DNA of 29,278 bases from Bugula neritina (Eukaryota; Bryozoa; Gymnolaemata; Cheilostomatida; Bugulidae), in NCBI GenBank assembly GCA_964035545.1, contig CAXIUT010000195.1, forward strand, positions 1 through 29,278. Direction: 5' to 3'. Of this stretch, positions 1-9,161 are shown piece by piece. Made by a program: the position numbers and the translations under genes. The number at the start of each line of letters is the position of its first letter. Within the stretch, counting starts at the first letter, position 1. The notes under the pieces were generated by a model, which saw only the letters and a program-made list of their open reading frames with translations, did not search any database and was not told the DNA's origin.

Positions 1-118
1 CCCAACCCCAACCCCAACCCCAACCCCAACCCCAACCCCAACCCCAACCCCAACCCCAACCCCAACCCCAACCCCAACCCCAACCCCAACCCCAACCCCA
101 ACCCCAACCCCAACCCCA
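1..118. repeat. Left telomere, CCCCAA repeats
   Basis: Uninterrupted CCCCAA units, about 19.5 copies, end at 118 where unique AT-rich sequence begins. The C-rich strand at the left end reading into G-rich at the right end is the expected orientation for a linear ciliate macronuclear chromosome. The repeat unit matches oligohymenophoreans (G4T2), not spirotrichs (G4T4). Only about 119 nt of AT-rich sequence separates the telomere from the 3' end of the first gene. Confidence 0.97.
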
Positions 119-237
119 TAATTTTGATTTTAAATATGTAGTAAATTATATAATGAGTTTCAAATCAGATGTTAGAATTATTTACTTTTTTATGATTAGA
201 AAAATATATTTATTGAATAAAAAAGTAAATAAAACAT

Positions 238-2019
238 TCATAAAAGTCCTCCAATATTTACTTTGGCAATAGTTCTATTCCGAAGTTGTTTGAAAGGTAT
301 TTATGATGTAGATTCTATTGATGGAGCTCTCAAAAATTGATTTTTTCGACTATTTTTTTATTTTAAGGAACTTATTTTTGCTATTTTATTTGAAATACCT
401 GGAACCAAAGGCTTTCTATTGACTTTGCTAGTATAAGTCATTTGACTTTTGTTCAGTTGATCTAAAATATCTTGTTTAACTCCTGTAAGGGTCTTCATCG
501 AGGAATGAGGAATCCTTGAAGCAGGATTTAATTAAAATAAATCTAAAAGTGATACTAGTATATTTTTGCCCAAATTTTAGTAACTTTTAATGGTAAAATA
601 ATTATTTTTTCTTCCACAGTAGTATGAAGATTTGATATTTTAGAGTTAATCTGGAAGTATTGAATGTCTATCGAACTTTCTATGAGCATTTTCAATTGAA
701 GGAATCTAATTTAGGCAATTACTAGCTGTATAGCCACATTCCATAGTATATGCAAATGGCATGTTAAAATGAGTATTAAAAACAACTCTTCCTGCTCCTT
801 ACTTAGTTAAATCTTAATTTCTATCTTTGGCGTTCATATGATATTTACTAAAAGAACTAGCATTGTAATCGAATTAAATACAATTGAGAGATAAAAGTTT
901 GGCAAAGAGTTGGGTTTCAGCTTGTTGTGGAAAAGTATCCATAGCATTTCCATATATAAAATTCCCTTTTTTCTGAGGATGTGAATGTAAGTCGATATAG
1001 AAACATAACCTTTCTTCACTGTGATAATATTAACCTATTTTTTTGATCCCAAATACTGAAGGTTGTTTATATACATCAGGATTATGATAGAATCTATTCA
1101 AATTTTGACCTAATAAGTCCATTCTATAGTGACCATGAGATACTCCATCGGGATTAATCATAGGAACTAGCTTAAAAAGAAAGTTTCTTCTTAGATAATG
1201 AGCTCTCGCGTCATTTGATAGTAAAAATTTAAGTAATCCATTGAAAGTATGACTTGAAGGTGCTTATCCAGGATGAACTCTTGCACTGATTAAAACAACT
1301 TTTTTAGATTTTTTGAAACTAGAAGGTCTATCTCCATGATTGAAAAGAAATTAATTGATCTTTTATTCTTTGTTATCGTATTTATCATCATTTGAACTAA
1401 CAGTTAAGAGGTGTATCGATCTTCCTTCTATGGATTTAATTAGAATTTAGTCTTTATAGTAAATCTGCTTATGACCTTTCAGATCTTTACCGATAGTTTT
1501 AAGCATTTTTTCACATTATTCGTAACTAAATGGATAGCTATAAGCAAAGTATACTGTCTGTCCTTTGGGAAAGATAAAATCGAAGTGTAGTTATGTATCG
1601 TCTTACTTAGTCTATCATCTATATTAGATAAAATACGAACACAATAGCTTGCTAAAGTCTTTGCCATTCTTCTCCTACTATCTTATAGACAGGCCTGAAG
1701 TAATCACTAAACTTAAGCTATATATGACAACTGGTACTTGTGTACTCATTGGAGACATCTTCTTGATTATGAACTTGACCTTCGTGTGGAAAGGAACTCC
1801 AGCTACTGAGAAGTAGAACCAGCCTTTCGAGTGGCTGATATACTCTGAGGTAGAGCAATCGTTGGCTGGGATAATTATGACTGATTGATTGAGACCAATA
1901 GTAGCTTGTGCCATGTTTCCTGAATCAAATTGACTTGATATAGTAATTGGTGGTGAATCTTTTCTTAGTGAAATTGTAAAAGTGTTTTTAGGTGAGAGAA
2001 TGGGTTGAATATTTTACAT
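238..2019 (-). CDS. Cytosolic carboxypeptidase, CCP/AGBL (M14) family, possibly CCP5-like
   Basis: Predicted 578-aa zinc carboxypeptidase of the cytosolic CCP family, which trims glutamates from tubulin tails. The N-terminal CCP domain carries GWFYFSVAG and RPVYKI...EEWQRL, then FAYSYPFSYEE. The peptidase domain has the zinc motif HPGE (H234, E237, where E is a TAA codon), NPDG, NLNRFY, the third ligand in DLHSH (H330) and the catalytic Glu in TMECGY (E412). All catalytic residues are present. Two introns are needed: 1712-1731 (20 nt) and 1612-1636 (25 nt, the less certain one). The start at 2019 gives MENIQPILSP; the stop is TGA at 238-240. The last ~110 residues are polar and look disordered. 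The ECGY context after TM resembles CCP5/AGBL5, which removes branch-point glutamate, but subfamily assignment is tentative. A second, larger CCP gene lies at 18552-21115. Confidence 0.93.
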
Positions 2020-2162
2020 GTTATAATTTTAATAAAGTAAGAAATAATGAGAAAAATTCTCAATATCAACAAACTGTGAAAGTTAAATTAAAAATAGATG
2101 AAGCTAAATAATATTATTTTACTCTTTTGAGCGCTTTATTGAAAATTATAAATATATAATTA

Positions 2163-3016
2163 ATGAGTACTAAAGAATTGCCTGTCTTATAGCAACTAAA
2201 GGAGCAACAAGTGGTAACTAATCTTCTATCTAGAAAGAAAGCTTTGAATCGAGAGAAAAAATACGGCAAAGTAACAGACTATCTAACTCCAAAGATGAAG
2301 AAGTAAAATAGCAAAATGGCGCAGATTAACTCTAAAAGACTGAAGCGAAGGTTGTTATCGATGAGTCCAAGTTGTTCGATAAGAAACCAAGTATTTTTGG
2401 AAGTAAAAACTAAAACTAGACCAAATCAAACATTTTTGCCAACAGAAAATCAGTCAATTTATTCAATATTAATCAGTCAAATGGAAGTGATAAGACCATC
2501 AACATATTCAAAATGGCAGCTAGTTCGCAACCTGCAGTCGTCAGCCCTTAAGACGATGATTTTCTTTCCTAAAGTAGCAATAATTCTCAAGAGTTAGTTG
2601 ACAAACAAAATCTACCAGACCCTTAAACTAAAGTCATGAAGTTTGAGTATGAAGAAACAACTTAAAAATTGGGTGAATTCAGGATGGCTAAGTTCAAAAA
2701 TGGAGCTAATCCAATCAAAGAAGGTTTGATTCTAAGTCTAGAAAAAGACAAAAACAGTGAATCAACTGTGCTATACCTCATACTGAGAAACTAAGCTACC
2801 AAAATCAGAATGTATGAAGGTTTTATACCCCAGAAAACCAAAGTTGAATCATTTATGAACCGTGAAGAGAACGTGAAACTATGGGTAATGAATCCTCGAA
2901 AAGATGGATAAAAGGTGACAAACGAGGCAGAAAATGTAAAACTTCAATTTTAGAAAGTATAAGATGCCAAAAAGTTTAAATAAATGTTGAAGAGTCCTGA
3001 AAAAGTAGAGTAATGA
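2163..3016 (+). CDS. Ran-binding-domain protein, Nup50-like
   Basis: Predicted 277 aa after removal of one 20-nt intron at 2214-2233 (gtaactaatcttctatctag). The N-terminal half is charged and low in structure, with a single FG-like PSIFGSKN and an acidic stretch before the C-terminal domain. Residues from about 160 to the end read as a divergent RanBD: YEETTEKLGEF, then KEGLILSLEKDK, VLYLILRNEATKIRMYEG, KLWVMNP and a final helix VKLQFEKVEDAKKFKEML. This layout (disordered region, FG motif, C-terminal RanBD) is that of Nup50/Npap60, which works at the nuclear pore basket in importin-driven transport. A RanBP1-like role is the alternative. The gene ends GAG TAA TGA TGA, so the protein ends in Glu-Glu, and two TGA codons are in tandem. 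It converges on the Rab gene with 41 nt between them. Confidence 0.75.
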
Positions 3017-3057
3017 TGAATGTATGGGTGATGATATCTAAATAAAAGTGTATTTAA

Positions 3058-3672
3058 TCAACAGCAATTATCTTAATTTTTCTTTTTCTTTCCTATATCT
3101 TTTTGTTGTAATTTAAAACCCTAAACTGTAGATTCTAATTTCTTTTTTCTTTTAAGAATCTTAGCTACTAATTGATCAAAGGCTACTCTTGTAGTCTCTA
3201 AAGCTTTAGCACTGGTCTATACATATACGATACCTATTTGTTCGGCTATTTAATTAGCTTTTAGTTTAGTAACTTCTCGATCTTCTTCTAAATCGATTTT
3301 ATTTCCAACAAGTAAGAGATCTATTTTGGCTACATCTGTTTTTTAGTTGACTTATTTGATCCAAAAATTGATCATATCGAACGACTTCAGGCTTGAAATA
3401 TCAAAAACCATAAGTATTCCATCTACATTTCTATAATAGTTGGGTGTGATAGTATTGTACCTGGTAGTTCCTGCTGTATCCCATATTTGTACTCTTATCG
3501 AGGTATCATCTTCTAATTTAACAGTTTTTTGTTTGTATTATACTCCGATAGTGGCTGCGTGGTTGGCACTAAACTATTAGTCTACATATTGTTTGAGGAG
3601 AGAACTTTTACCAACACAACTTTCACCAATTATGAGTAACTTGACACGTATCTATTAACGGGATGAGTTCAT
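3058..3672 (-). CDS. Rab-family small GTPase with altered G3 motif
   Basis: Intronless, 204 aa. The P-loop is GESCVGKSS (residues 16-24), switch I AATIGVEYKQ (E45 is TAA), G3 WDTAGTTRY (64-72), G4 GNKIDL and G5 VETSAK (its E is TAG). The protein ends NEDNCC, two terminal cysteines for geranylgeranylation, so it should be membrane-anchored and act in vesicle traffic. The G3 motif departs from the Rab norm DTAGQER: the catalytic Gln is Thr69 and the next Glu is Thr70. That change is expected to slow intrinsic hydrolysis, or the protein may use a different GAP. The closest Rab subclass cannot be named from sequence alone. The predicted start at 3672 (MNSSREEIRVK) is a normal short Rab leader. 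The next gene upstream (3848) is divergent across a shared 175-nt spacer. Confidence 0.93.
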
Positions 3673-3847
3673 ACAGGCTATTATCTTGAACTTAACTAAT
3701 AGAATTATAAAGGTTTGTTCAATAATCAACTAGAATCATCTTTGGGTGGAAAAAACAAAAATACATATTTATATGGCTGATGTCTAATAAATTTTTGATT
3801 GACATTGTCCTAGTTCAAATATTTAAATTAGATTTTGATTTATATTG

Positions 3848-4683
3848 ATGTTAAGAATCATCAGAAGACTATCTTATAACTACCAAGTTATCAAACGATC
3901 AAATGGTCTTTCTGGCACTCCTCTTTCAAACATGTAGCAATTCTATCTAACAAATGACCAAGGGAAGTAACTTTCTTTCTGGAATGATGTTCCAATAAAT
4001 ATCCAGAATGACACTTTAACTTGTTGCATCGAGGTGCCCAAGTAACGTAGTAATAAGTACTAGGTCATAAAAGAGATAAAATATCATCCGTTTATGCAGG
4101 ATACTAAAAAAAATATATTTAGTAGATAGGAATAATTGAGATATTATGCGATCTTTCCAATATTTAACTATGGATTTATTCCTAGGACTTGGTAGCAAAA
4201 TCTTGTTAAAGATAAGATGGGCTATTATGTACATTTTTATTTATTTGAGGGAGATGATGATCCTATTGATGTTTGTGATTTGAGTCAAAAACAAATGCAA
4301 ATTGGTTCGATCTTTCGAGGTAAAGTGCTTGGATGTTTCTGTCTGATCGATCAAGGAGAAATTGATTGGAAGATCTTGACGATGGATGCTGAGTAGGCAT
4401 AGCGCTAGAATGTAGTTGGAGATTGAAGCAGATTAATGATATCGATGACATAGCCAGTGAACGAGTAAGGGCAGTAATGGATTGGTTCAAGAAGATCAAA
4501 GTATTTGATGGGAAGAAAGCCAATACGATAGCATATGACGAGCAGATCTTTTCAAAGAATACAACAATGAAGGTAATAAATGATACTCATTTGGAGTGGA
4601 AGAAGTTGGTATTGAGTTCTGACCCTGTATATAAATCAATCAGATAGAAATATCATATATCTGATATTGTTTTGTAGTAATGA
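3848..4683 (+). CDS. Soluble inorganic pyrophosphatase, family I
   Basis: Predicted 271 aa after removing a 20-nt intron at 4412-4431 (gtagttggagattgaagcag), which restores the frame between EEAEREN and INDIDDIA. Family I landmarks are in order: SFWNDVPI, CIEVPKERSNKYEV (both E and K of the active-site region), NYGFIPRTWE, the metal-binding signature GDDDPIDVCD, GKVLGCFCLIDQGEIDWK, and AVMDWFKKIKVFDGKKAN. The enzyme hydrolyses pyrophosphate to two phosphates and pulls biosynthetic reactions forward. The segment before NYG is about five residues shorter than in animal enzymes (KGYIW is missing). The first ~18 residues are basic and free of acidic residues (MLRIIRRLSYNYQVIKR), so mitochondrial targeting is possible. 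The gene ends TTG TAG TAA TGA, giving a C-terminal Glu-Glu. It converges on CCT5 with 29 nt between stop codons. Confidence 0.93.
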
Positions 4684-4712
4684 GATGACTATTAATGACA
4701 TTTTATTGATGA

Positions 4713-6363
4713 TCATCCCTGTGGTTCTGGTTCAACTACATCATCGATCTTGAGGATCATCTTTACCACTTGGGTGGCTAATTGAAGTTGTCCCTTCTTG
4801 GAAAGAAGTGTTTCAAAAACTTTTTGTTCTTTCATGTTGGAGTTGCCTGTTGAAAGACAATCAATCCCGAATTCTGCATTTGATTTTTATGTTTGATCTA
4901 ATTTTGCCTGGGTAACTACTTTTAATGCATTAAGTCCTGAATTTTCAGCAAGGGCCATGGGAATTTATTAAAGAGCATCGGCAAAAGCTCTAACTGCATA
5001 TTGTTCAGTGGTTTTAATTTCTTTTGCGTGATTATTGACAGCCACACTTGCAGCGATTTCTGAAGCTCCTCCTCCCCAAACGATTCTGTTGCATCTGATA
5101 AGAGTAGAGACAACACAGAGAGCATCATGGATTGATCTCTTAGCTTCTTCTACGATCATTTTTGATCCACCTCTGACGAGAATGGTGACTGCTTTACAGT
5201 TGGCACAGTCTTCAATAACAAGCATCTTTTCATCGCCTGTACCGAAATGGATTTCTTTTATTCTTCCAGCTTTTCCAAGTTTTTGAGCTGTGATTTATTA
5301 AAATCTGGGAATAATTCTAGCTCCAGTAGCCATGGCAATAAGTTCAATATCAACTCCTCCAACCCATCTAACTGCTGGCAATTTATGTTGCAACAAAAGA
5401 TGGTTAGCTTCATCTTAGAAACCCCATTGACAAAGAGCAATATTACATCCATTCTTTTGAAGATAATCTATCATATCTGTGAAATATTTTTGTTCAAGTT
5501 TGTATAATTTTTGGAAACTTTCAGCACTGGTAATATCAATGTTATGTTTGGTTTTTGGTTTAGGAGCTTAGAAAGGACAAGTTAAGATAGCTATTCTTGC
5601 ATCAAGTACTTCTTTAGGCATTTGTGGATGAGAAAAATCTTTATCAATGAGGATACCTTCAATCAATTGGGTGTCTTCAATGCTAGCACCTGTTTTTTAT
5701 TGAATTTTAATTAATTCAAGATTAACATCTTTTCTTTCCAAATCAGCTACATCAAGGACAGCTTTGACAGCAATTTATGCTAATCTTTTTTTATCTTTGC
5801 TGACAACTTTAGATCCCAAGGAAACGCAAGCAGCATCTACAAGTCCAGCATACTCTTCTTTTGAAAATTTGATTTATTCACTAAATTCTTACAATCTTTT
5901 GACAGCAACTTCAACAGCGATATCAAATCCATCAGATATTTTCAAAGGATGCAATCCTAAATAACTAATATAATACCTTTATCTAATAATTTTTATGCTT
6001 GTTCAAGTAGTGCTCCAGCAAGTACGACAATTCCTGTTGTTCCATCACCAACTTAGTTATCATGACTTTTTGATAGTTCAACCATCAATTTAGCAACTGG
6101 ATGTTGAATCTCCATCTTTTAGACAATAGTAGCACCATCGTTGGTCACTGTTACTTCTTGATCACCAGACATAAGCAATTTATCAAGTCCTTTAGGTCCA
6201 AGTGATGATCGTAAAGTGGAGGCAACTGCTTTAGCGGCAAGGATATTTCTCTGGATAGAAGAGATTTTACTTTAATGGCATCAATTCCTTTGACTCTCAT
6301 CTTGGAGTCCTGTTCTTTGATGACAATGAAGGGTCGTCCGTACTAGTCGAATGCTAAACTCAT
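4713..6363 (-). CDS. CCT5: Chaperonin TRiC/CCT subunit epsilon
   Basis: Predicted 536 aa, close to the usual ~540, after removing two 20-nt introns at 6251-6270 (gtaaaatctcttctatccag) and 5957-5976 (gtattatattagttatttag). It aligns end to end with CCT5: [21 protein letters not shown], the ATPase motif [102 protein letters not shown] and [10 protein letters not shown]. It is one of eight subunits of the cytosolic folding machine for tubulin and actin. Several of the invariant Glu codons here are TAA or TAG (FDEYG, DNEVG, QAEKLL, CPFEAP, ADALE), making this gene the best single proof of the genetic code. Roughly a quarter of its Glu codons are TAR. The start at 6363 is the conserved MSLAFDEYG. 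Confidence 0.98.
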
Positions 6364-6404
6364 AATTTTAAAAAGATTTAAATATTATTTTAAGTTGTCT
6401 ATTA

Positions 6405-7480
6405 TCATTTCCGTAAATATTCATGTTTAAGATGATTTTTGTCGTAAGTAGATGTGTATGGTTGGTAAGGTCTCCCTATCTTTTCTTGAGTTAATATTGA
6501 AATCTATCCTCCAGCAGCTGGAATACGGGTCTGATAGTTCTTTTCATAGAGCTTTGTTATGATAAAAATACTGATTCTTTATGGAATTAGCGGGCTGATT
6601 GGTTGGGATCAGGTTCATAGAATGAATTTACTTGAGTTTGTGGGGTAACTTTTTGTCCATAAGAGAGATCATAGCATGTAGATAGTTGTCTTTTTTGGAA
6701 CTAGATAAATGAAAAGATACATCTTCAAGAGCAATTCCATGACCGAATAGAACATCTCTTTGTTCTCCTTTATGATGAGGATAGACAAATTTATGATATT
6801 ATACTTCTTAAAACTTCTGGATTTCAGGTTTAACGATGGAATTCGATGCATAAGGATTGATTCCTTTGGTAGTGACATGCTTGTCAATTTTAGCTTTTTA
6901 TTTTTGATCAACATAAACTTATGATCCAATACTCGGTCTGTTTTTCAAAATTTATCCTGTTAAAATATCTGGAATATCTTCTCCAAGGTTCTGCACTGAG
7001 GGATCGTTTCCTTGAGGCCTATGGAATTTATTTGCTAATTGTTGTCTTGTGACTTCATATGATTTACCTTCACTTTATAGTCTTTATTATAGTTTTGGAT
7101 TGTTGTTGACTAAAGGCACCTTTCTTGCTACTTATTTTTAATGGAATATGCCATATGAAGTTGATTTTTATGGTCTTTTGTACTAAATAATTTTATTGAT
7201 ACAGGCTCTCCAGTCACTCCGAACCCACTCTTGTAAAATTGAGAGCGGTCTGGATTTTGGCTGGCCATGAACTCATTGGCTCTATGAAGTGAGTGAGATA
7301 AGTTGTGATTGATTTGGTTAGTTGTGACTTTGGGAGCGTCGGGGAGTGGACCCTAGATAGAAAGAATGATACTTTTTAATGAAGGTCTCTTCCTATTTTA
7401 TCTTCGACAAAGTTTCCAACTAAGACACCGTGGCGGTATTTGTTGACTGGATCCATGACAGAGTAAGCAGACATTGACAT
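6405..7480 (-). CDS. 331-aa protein of unknown function, axonemal-like composition
   Basis: Not recognised by family. The model needs four introns, each exactly 20 nt (7353-7372, 7183-7202, 6701-6720, 6552-6571); with them the frame closes from ATG at 7480 (a second ATG lies at 7474) to TGA at 6405-6407. It starts MSMSAYSVMDPVNKYRHG then VLVGNFVEDKIGRDL. The rest is rich in Tyr, Pro, Asn, Gln and His with short motifs such as GEPYKRPEKSTSYG, HRPQGNDPS, TTKGINPYASNS, YPHHKGEQRD and GRPYQPYTSTYD. It has no membrane segment or signal peptide. The spaced Tyr-Gly and Pro-Tyr motifs and the lack of a globular core resemble microtubule inner proteins of ciliary doublets, but this is an inference from composition only. 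The four independent introns and the coding-like translation make the gene itself secure. It lies 41 nt upstream of CCT5 on the same strand. Confidence 0.75.
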
Positions 7481-7820
7481 TTGGAAGTTATATATTAGTT
7501 ATATTATGGTGTTTTATCATCAAAACATGATATTATTCACAAAAAAAGTCTTTTGATGATGATTTGAGTGCTATTTTGGAATAATTATCCCTTTAAGTAA
7601 GGAATATTTTAAGTTACTGAAGTATTCATATTCAAATAGAAGATATTTGAAAATGAATAGAGGGTTTTTAGATAGAATTAATCATTTAAGATCTTTTATT
7701 GAGAAATAATATGACTTAGAAGATGATTATGTTCAAATCTTGGTGATTAACAGATTATAATAGTTGTTTAGCCTCTATAACACAAGATGACCTCTCCCAT
7801 TAATAATAATTAATTTACAT
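7481..7820. other. Divergent intergenic spacer, with a doubtful 45-codon ORF at 7653-7790 (+)
   Basis: This 340-nt spacer separates the 331-aa protein gene (minus) from the RS-domain gene (plus) and must hold both promoters. It is AT-rich. One short open frame on the plus strand, ATG at 7653 to TGA at 7788-7790, reads MNRGFLDRINHLRSFIEKEY and onward with a helical, coding-like composition. It could be a small gene, an upstream ORF of the RS-domain transcript, or chance. I saw no RNA gene here. Confidence 0.3.
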
Positions 7821-8502
7821 ATGTCCTAAGGCGCCCTTCAACCTCTCAACAACCAACCATCCACCCACCAGAGAAAAAAGTCATGGACCAAGCAGGAAGA
7901 CTAGGGCTATCATACATCCATATGCACTCATGCAACTGAACACACCAACAAAAACTAAGAAGAAAAAGAAGAAGGACTTATCTCCTCCAGCTCAGATGAG
8001 TCGAGTAAACAAGAAGAAGAGAAACCTCGAGATAGATGGAGTGGAGGCTTAAAAGAAAGAAAAAAAGTTGAAGAAAGTCGGTAGTGGGGCAAGTTAGGGA
8101 GAAACAAACGTTCTTATTCTCGTCATAATGACTCTAATTCTCGGTAGGATAATTACTACTCAGATCTAGAAGTCGTTAAAATTTGAAAAGAGCTCAGCGC
8201 CAACCTTCTTACTATCCTGATCGCAGTGAAAGTCAAAGCAAAGAGTACCGTCACGACCGTTAGACTATTTAAGTTAAAATTTTGGTGCCTAGAAGACTAG
8301 GCCAGGACACTCAAGAATTGAAATATTTGTAGACTTTATGCAAATCAAGGATAATTATTGGAGAACAGGTACTCATAATGTGATATAGACAACTGGTGGG
8401 GAGATAGTTTTGATAATTAGAGGGCAGTTGAAAGATAACATTGAGTGTTTAGAGTTGCTGCAGAAACGATTGGCTAGAATGAAGATCTTTGTGTCTAGGT
8501 GA
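7821..8502 (+). CDS. RS-domain protein with KH-like C-terminus
   Basis: Predicted 213 aa after removing 20-nt introns at 8144-8163 (gtaggataattactactcag) and 8369-8388 (gtactcataatgtgatatag). The first intron removal creates the run NSRSRSRENLKR, so the RS character only appears in the spliced protein. Residues 1-70 are acidic and polar (KNEEEKEEG, SSSSDESSKQEEE). The middle is basic and RS-like (RDRWSGG, RNKRSYSRHNDSNSRSRSRE, SYYPDRSESQSKEYRHDRE). The last ~65 residues (VKILVPRRLG, CKSRIIIG, GGEIVLIIRG, LELLQKRL) have the hydrophobic pattern of a small alpha/beta RNA-binding fold and may be a divergent KH domain. Involvement in splicing is likely for such a layout but unproven. The start at 7821 is the first ATG of a frame that runs unbroken to the first intron. 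Confidence 0.75.
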
Positions 8503-8600
8503 TTGGATAACTGTATGCATTTATTTGGTGATATCATTTATTGTTTAAAGAAGATATCACTCAATGGTTTTTATTGATTTATAATAATTGATTAATCGAG

Positions 8601-8999
8601 ATGAACAGATTCCAACGCTTGGCTTCTAGCCATAAATACTATGGCTATCTTAATGAGTATACTCCCTAAACTTTGAGGACTTATCAATCATAACGTTTTT
8701 ACTGTTTGGGTCGAAGAGGTGCATATGATACTTTGGTTCTTAAAATGGGAGCAGACCATATCAACTACGAGTAGGAGATGAATCAGCAGTATAAAACACC
8801 TACTGTCATTGTGAACACTTGGATGAGAGTGGCTTGGTTCCTGTTTTTGATTCCAGGATTGATGCTTATGGTAAATCAGGATGATATGGTAAGAATTTTT
8901 GTTCCTCACAGATGGAACTACATAGGCAGAGCATCAGATGTCAATATTCCCACAAGATACGAGACTTTATATGCAATCGACAATATCCCAAAATATTGA
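8601..8999 (+). CDS. 132-aa single-span membrane protein, probably mitochondrial
   Basis: Intronless frame from ATG 8601 to TGA 8997-8999. The N-terminus, MNRFQRLASSHKYYGYLNE, is basic and amphipathic. One membrane span lies at about residues 73-91 (RVAWFLFLIPGLMLMV). It is followed by a polar tail, MVRIFVPHRWNYIGRAS and a C-terminal region ending NIPKY. Small one-span proteins of this shape are common among lineage-specific subunits of ciliate respiratory complexes and ATP synthase. I do not recognise a specific family, so the mitochondrial assignment is an inference from the N-terminus and size. It is the last gene before the internal telomere tract at 9075. Confidence 0.7.
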
Positions 9000-9074
9000 T
9001 TGAATCATAATCTAATCATCTATTTCATTTGTTTAACATCTAATAATAGTTTAGAATGATAAAATTAAATCAAA

Positions 9075-9145
9075 GGGGTTGGGGTTGGGGTTGGGGTTGG
9101 GGTTGGGGTTGGGGTTGGGGTTGGGGTTGGGGTTGGGGTTGGGTT
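9075..9145 (+). repeat. Internal telomere tract, 11 perfect GGGGTT units plus GGGTT
   Basis: An uninterrupted 71-nt G4T2 run in the same orientation as the right-hand telomere. It follows the 132-aa protein gene by 75 nt and precedes the next ATG (9162) by 16 nt. Sequence 1-9145 therefore has the exact form of a complete chromosome with a telomere at each end, while 9146-29278 has no left telomere of its own. It could be a real interstitial tract, an alternative chromosome end represented in a composite contig, or a ligation or assembly chimera. Confidence 0.97.
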
Positions 9146-9161
9146 AATAAAGTAGTACGGA

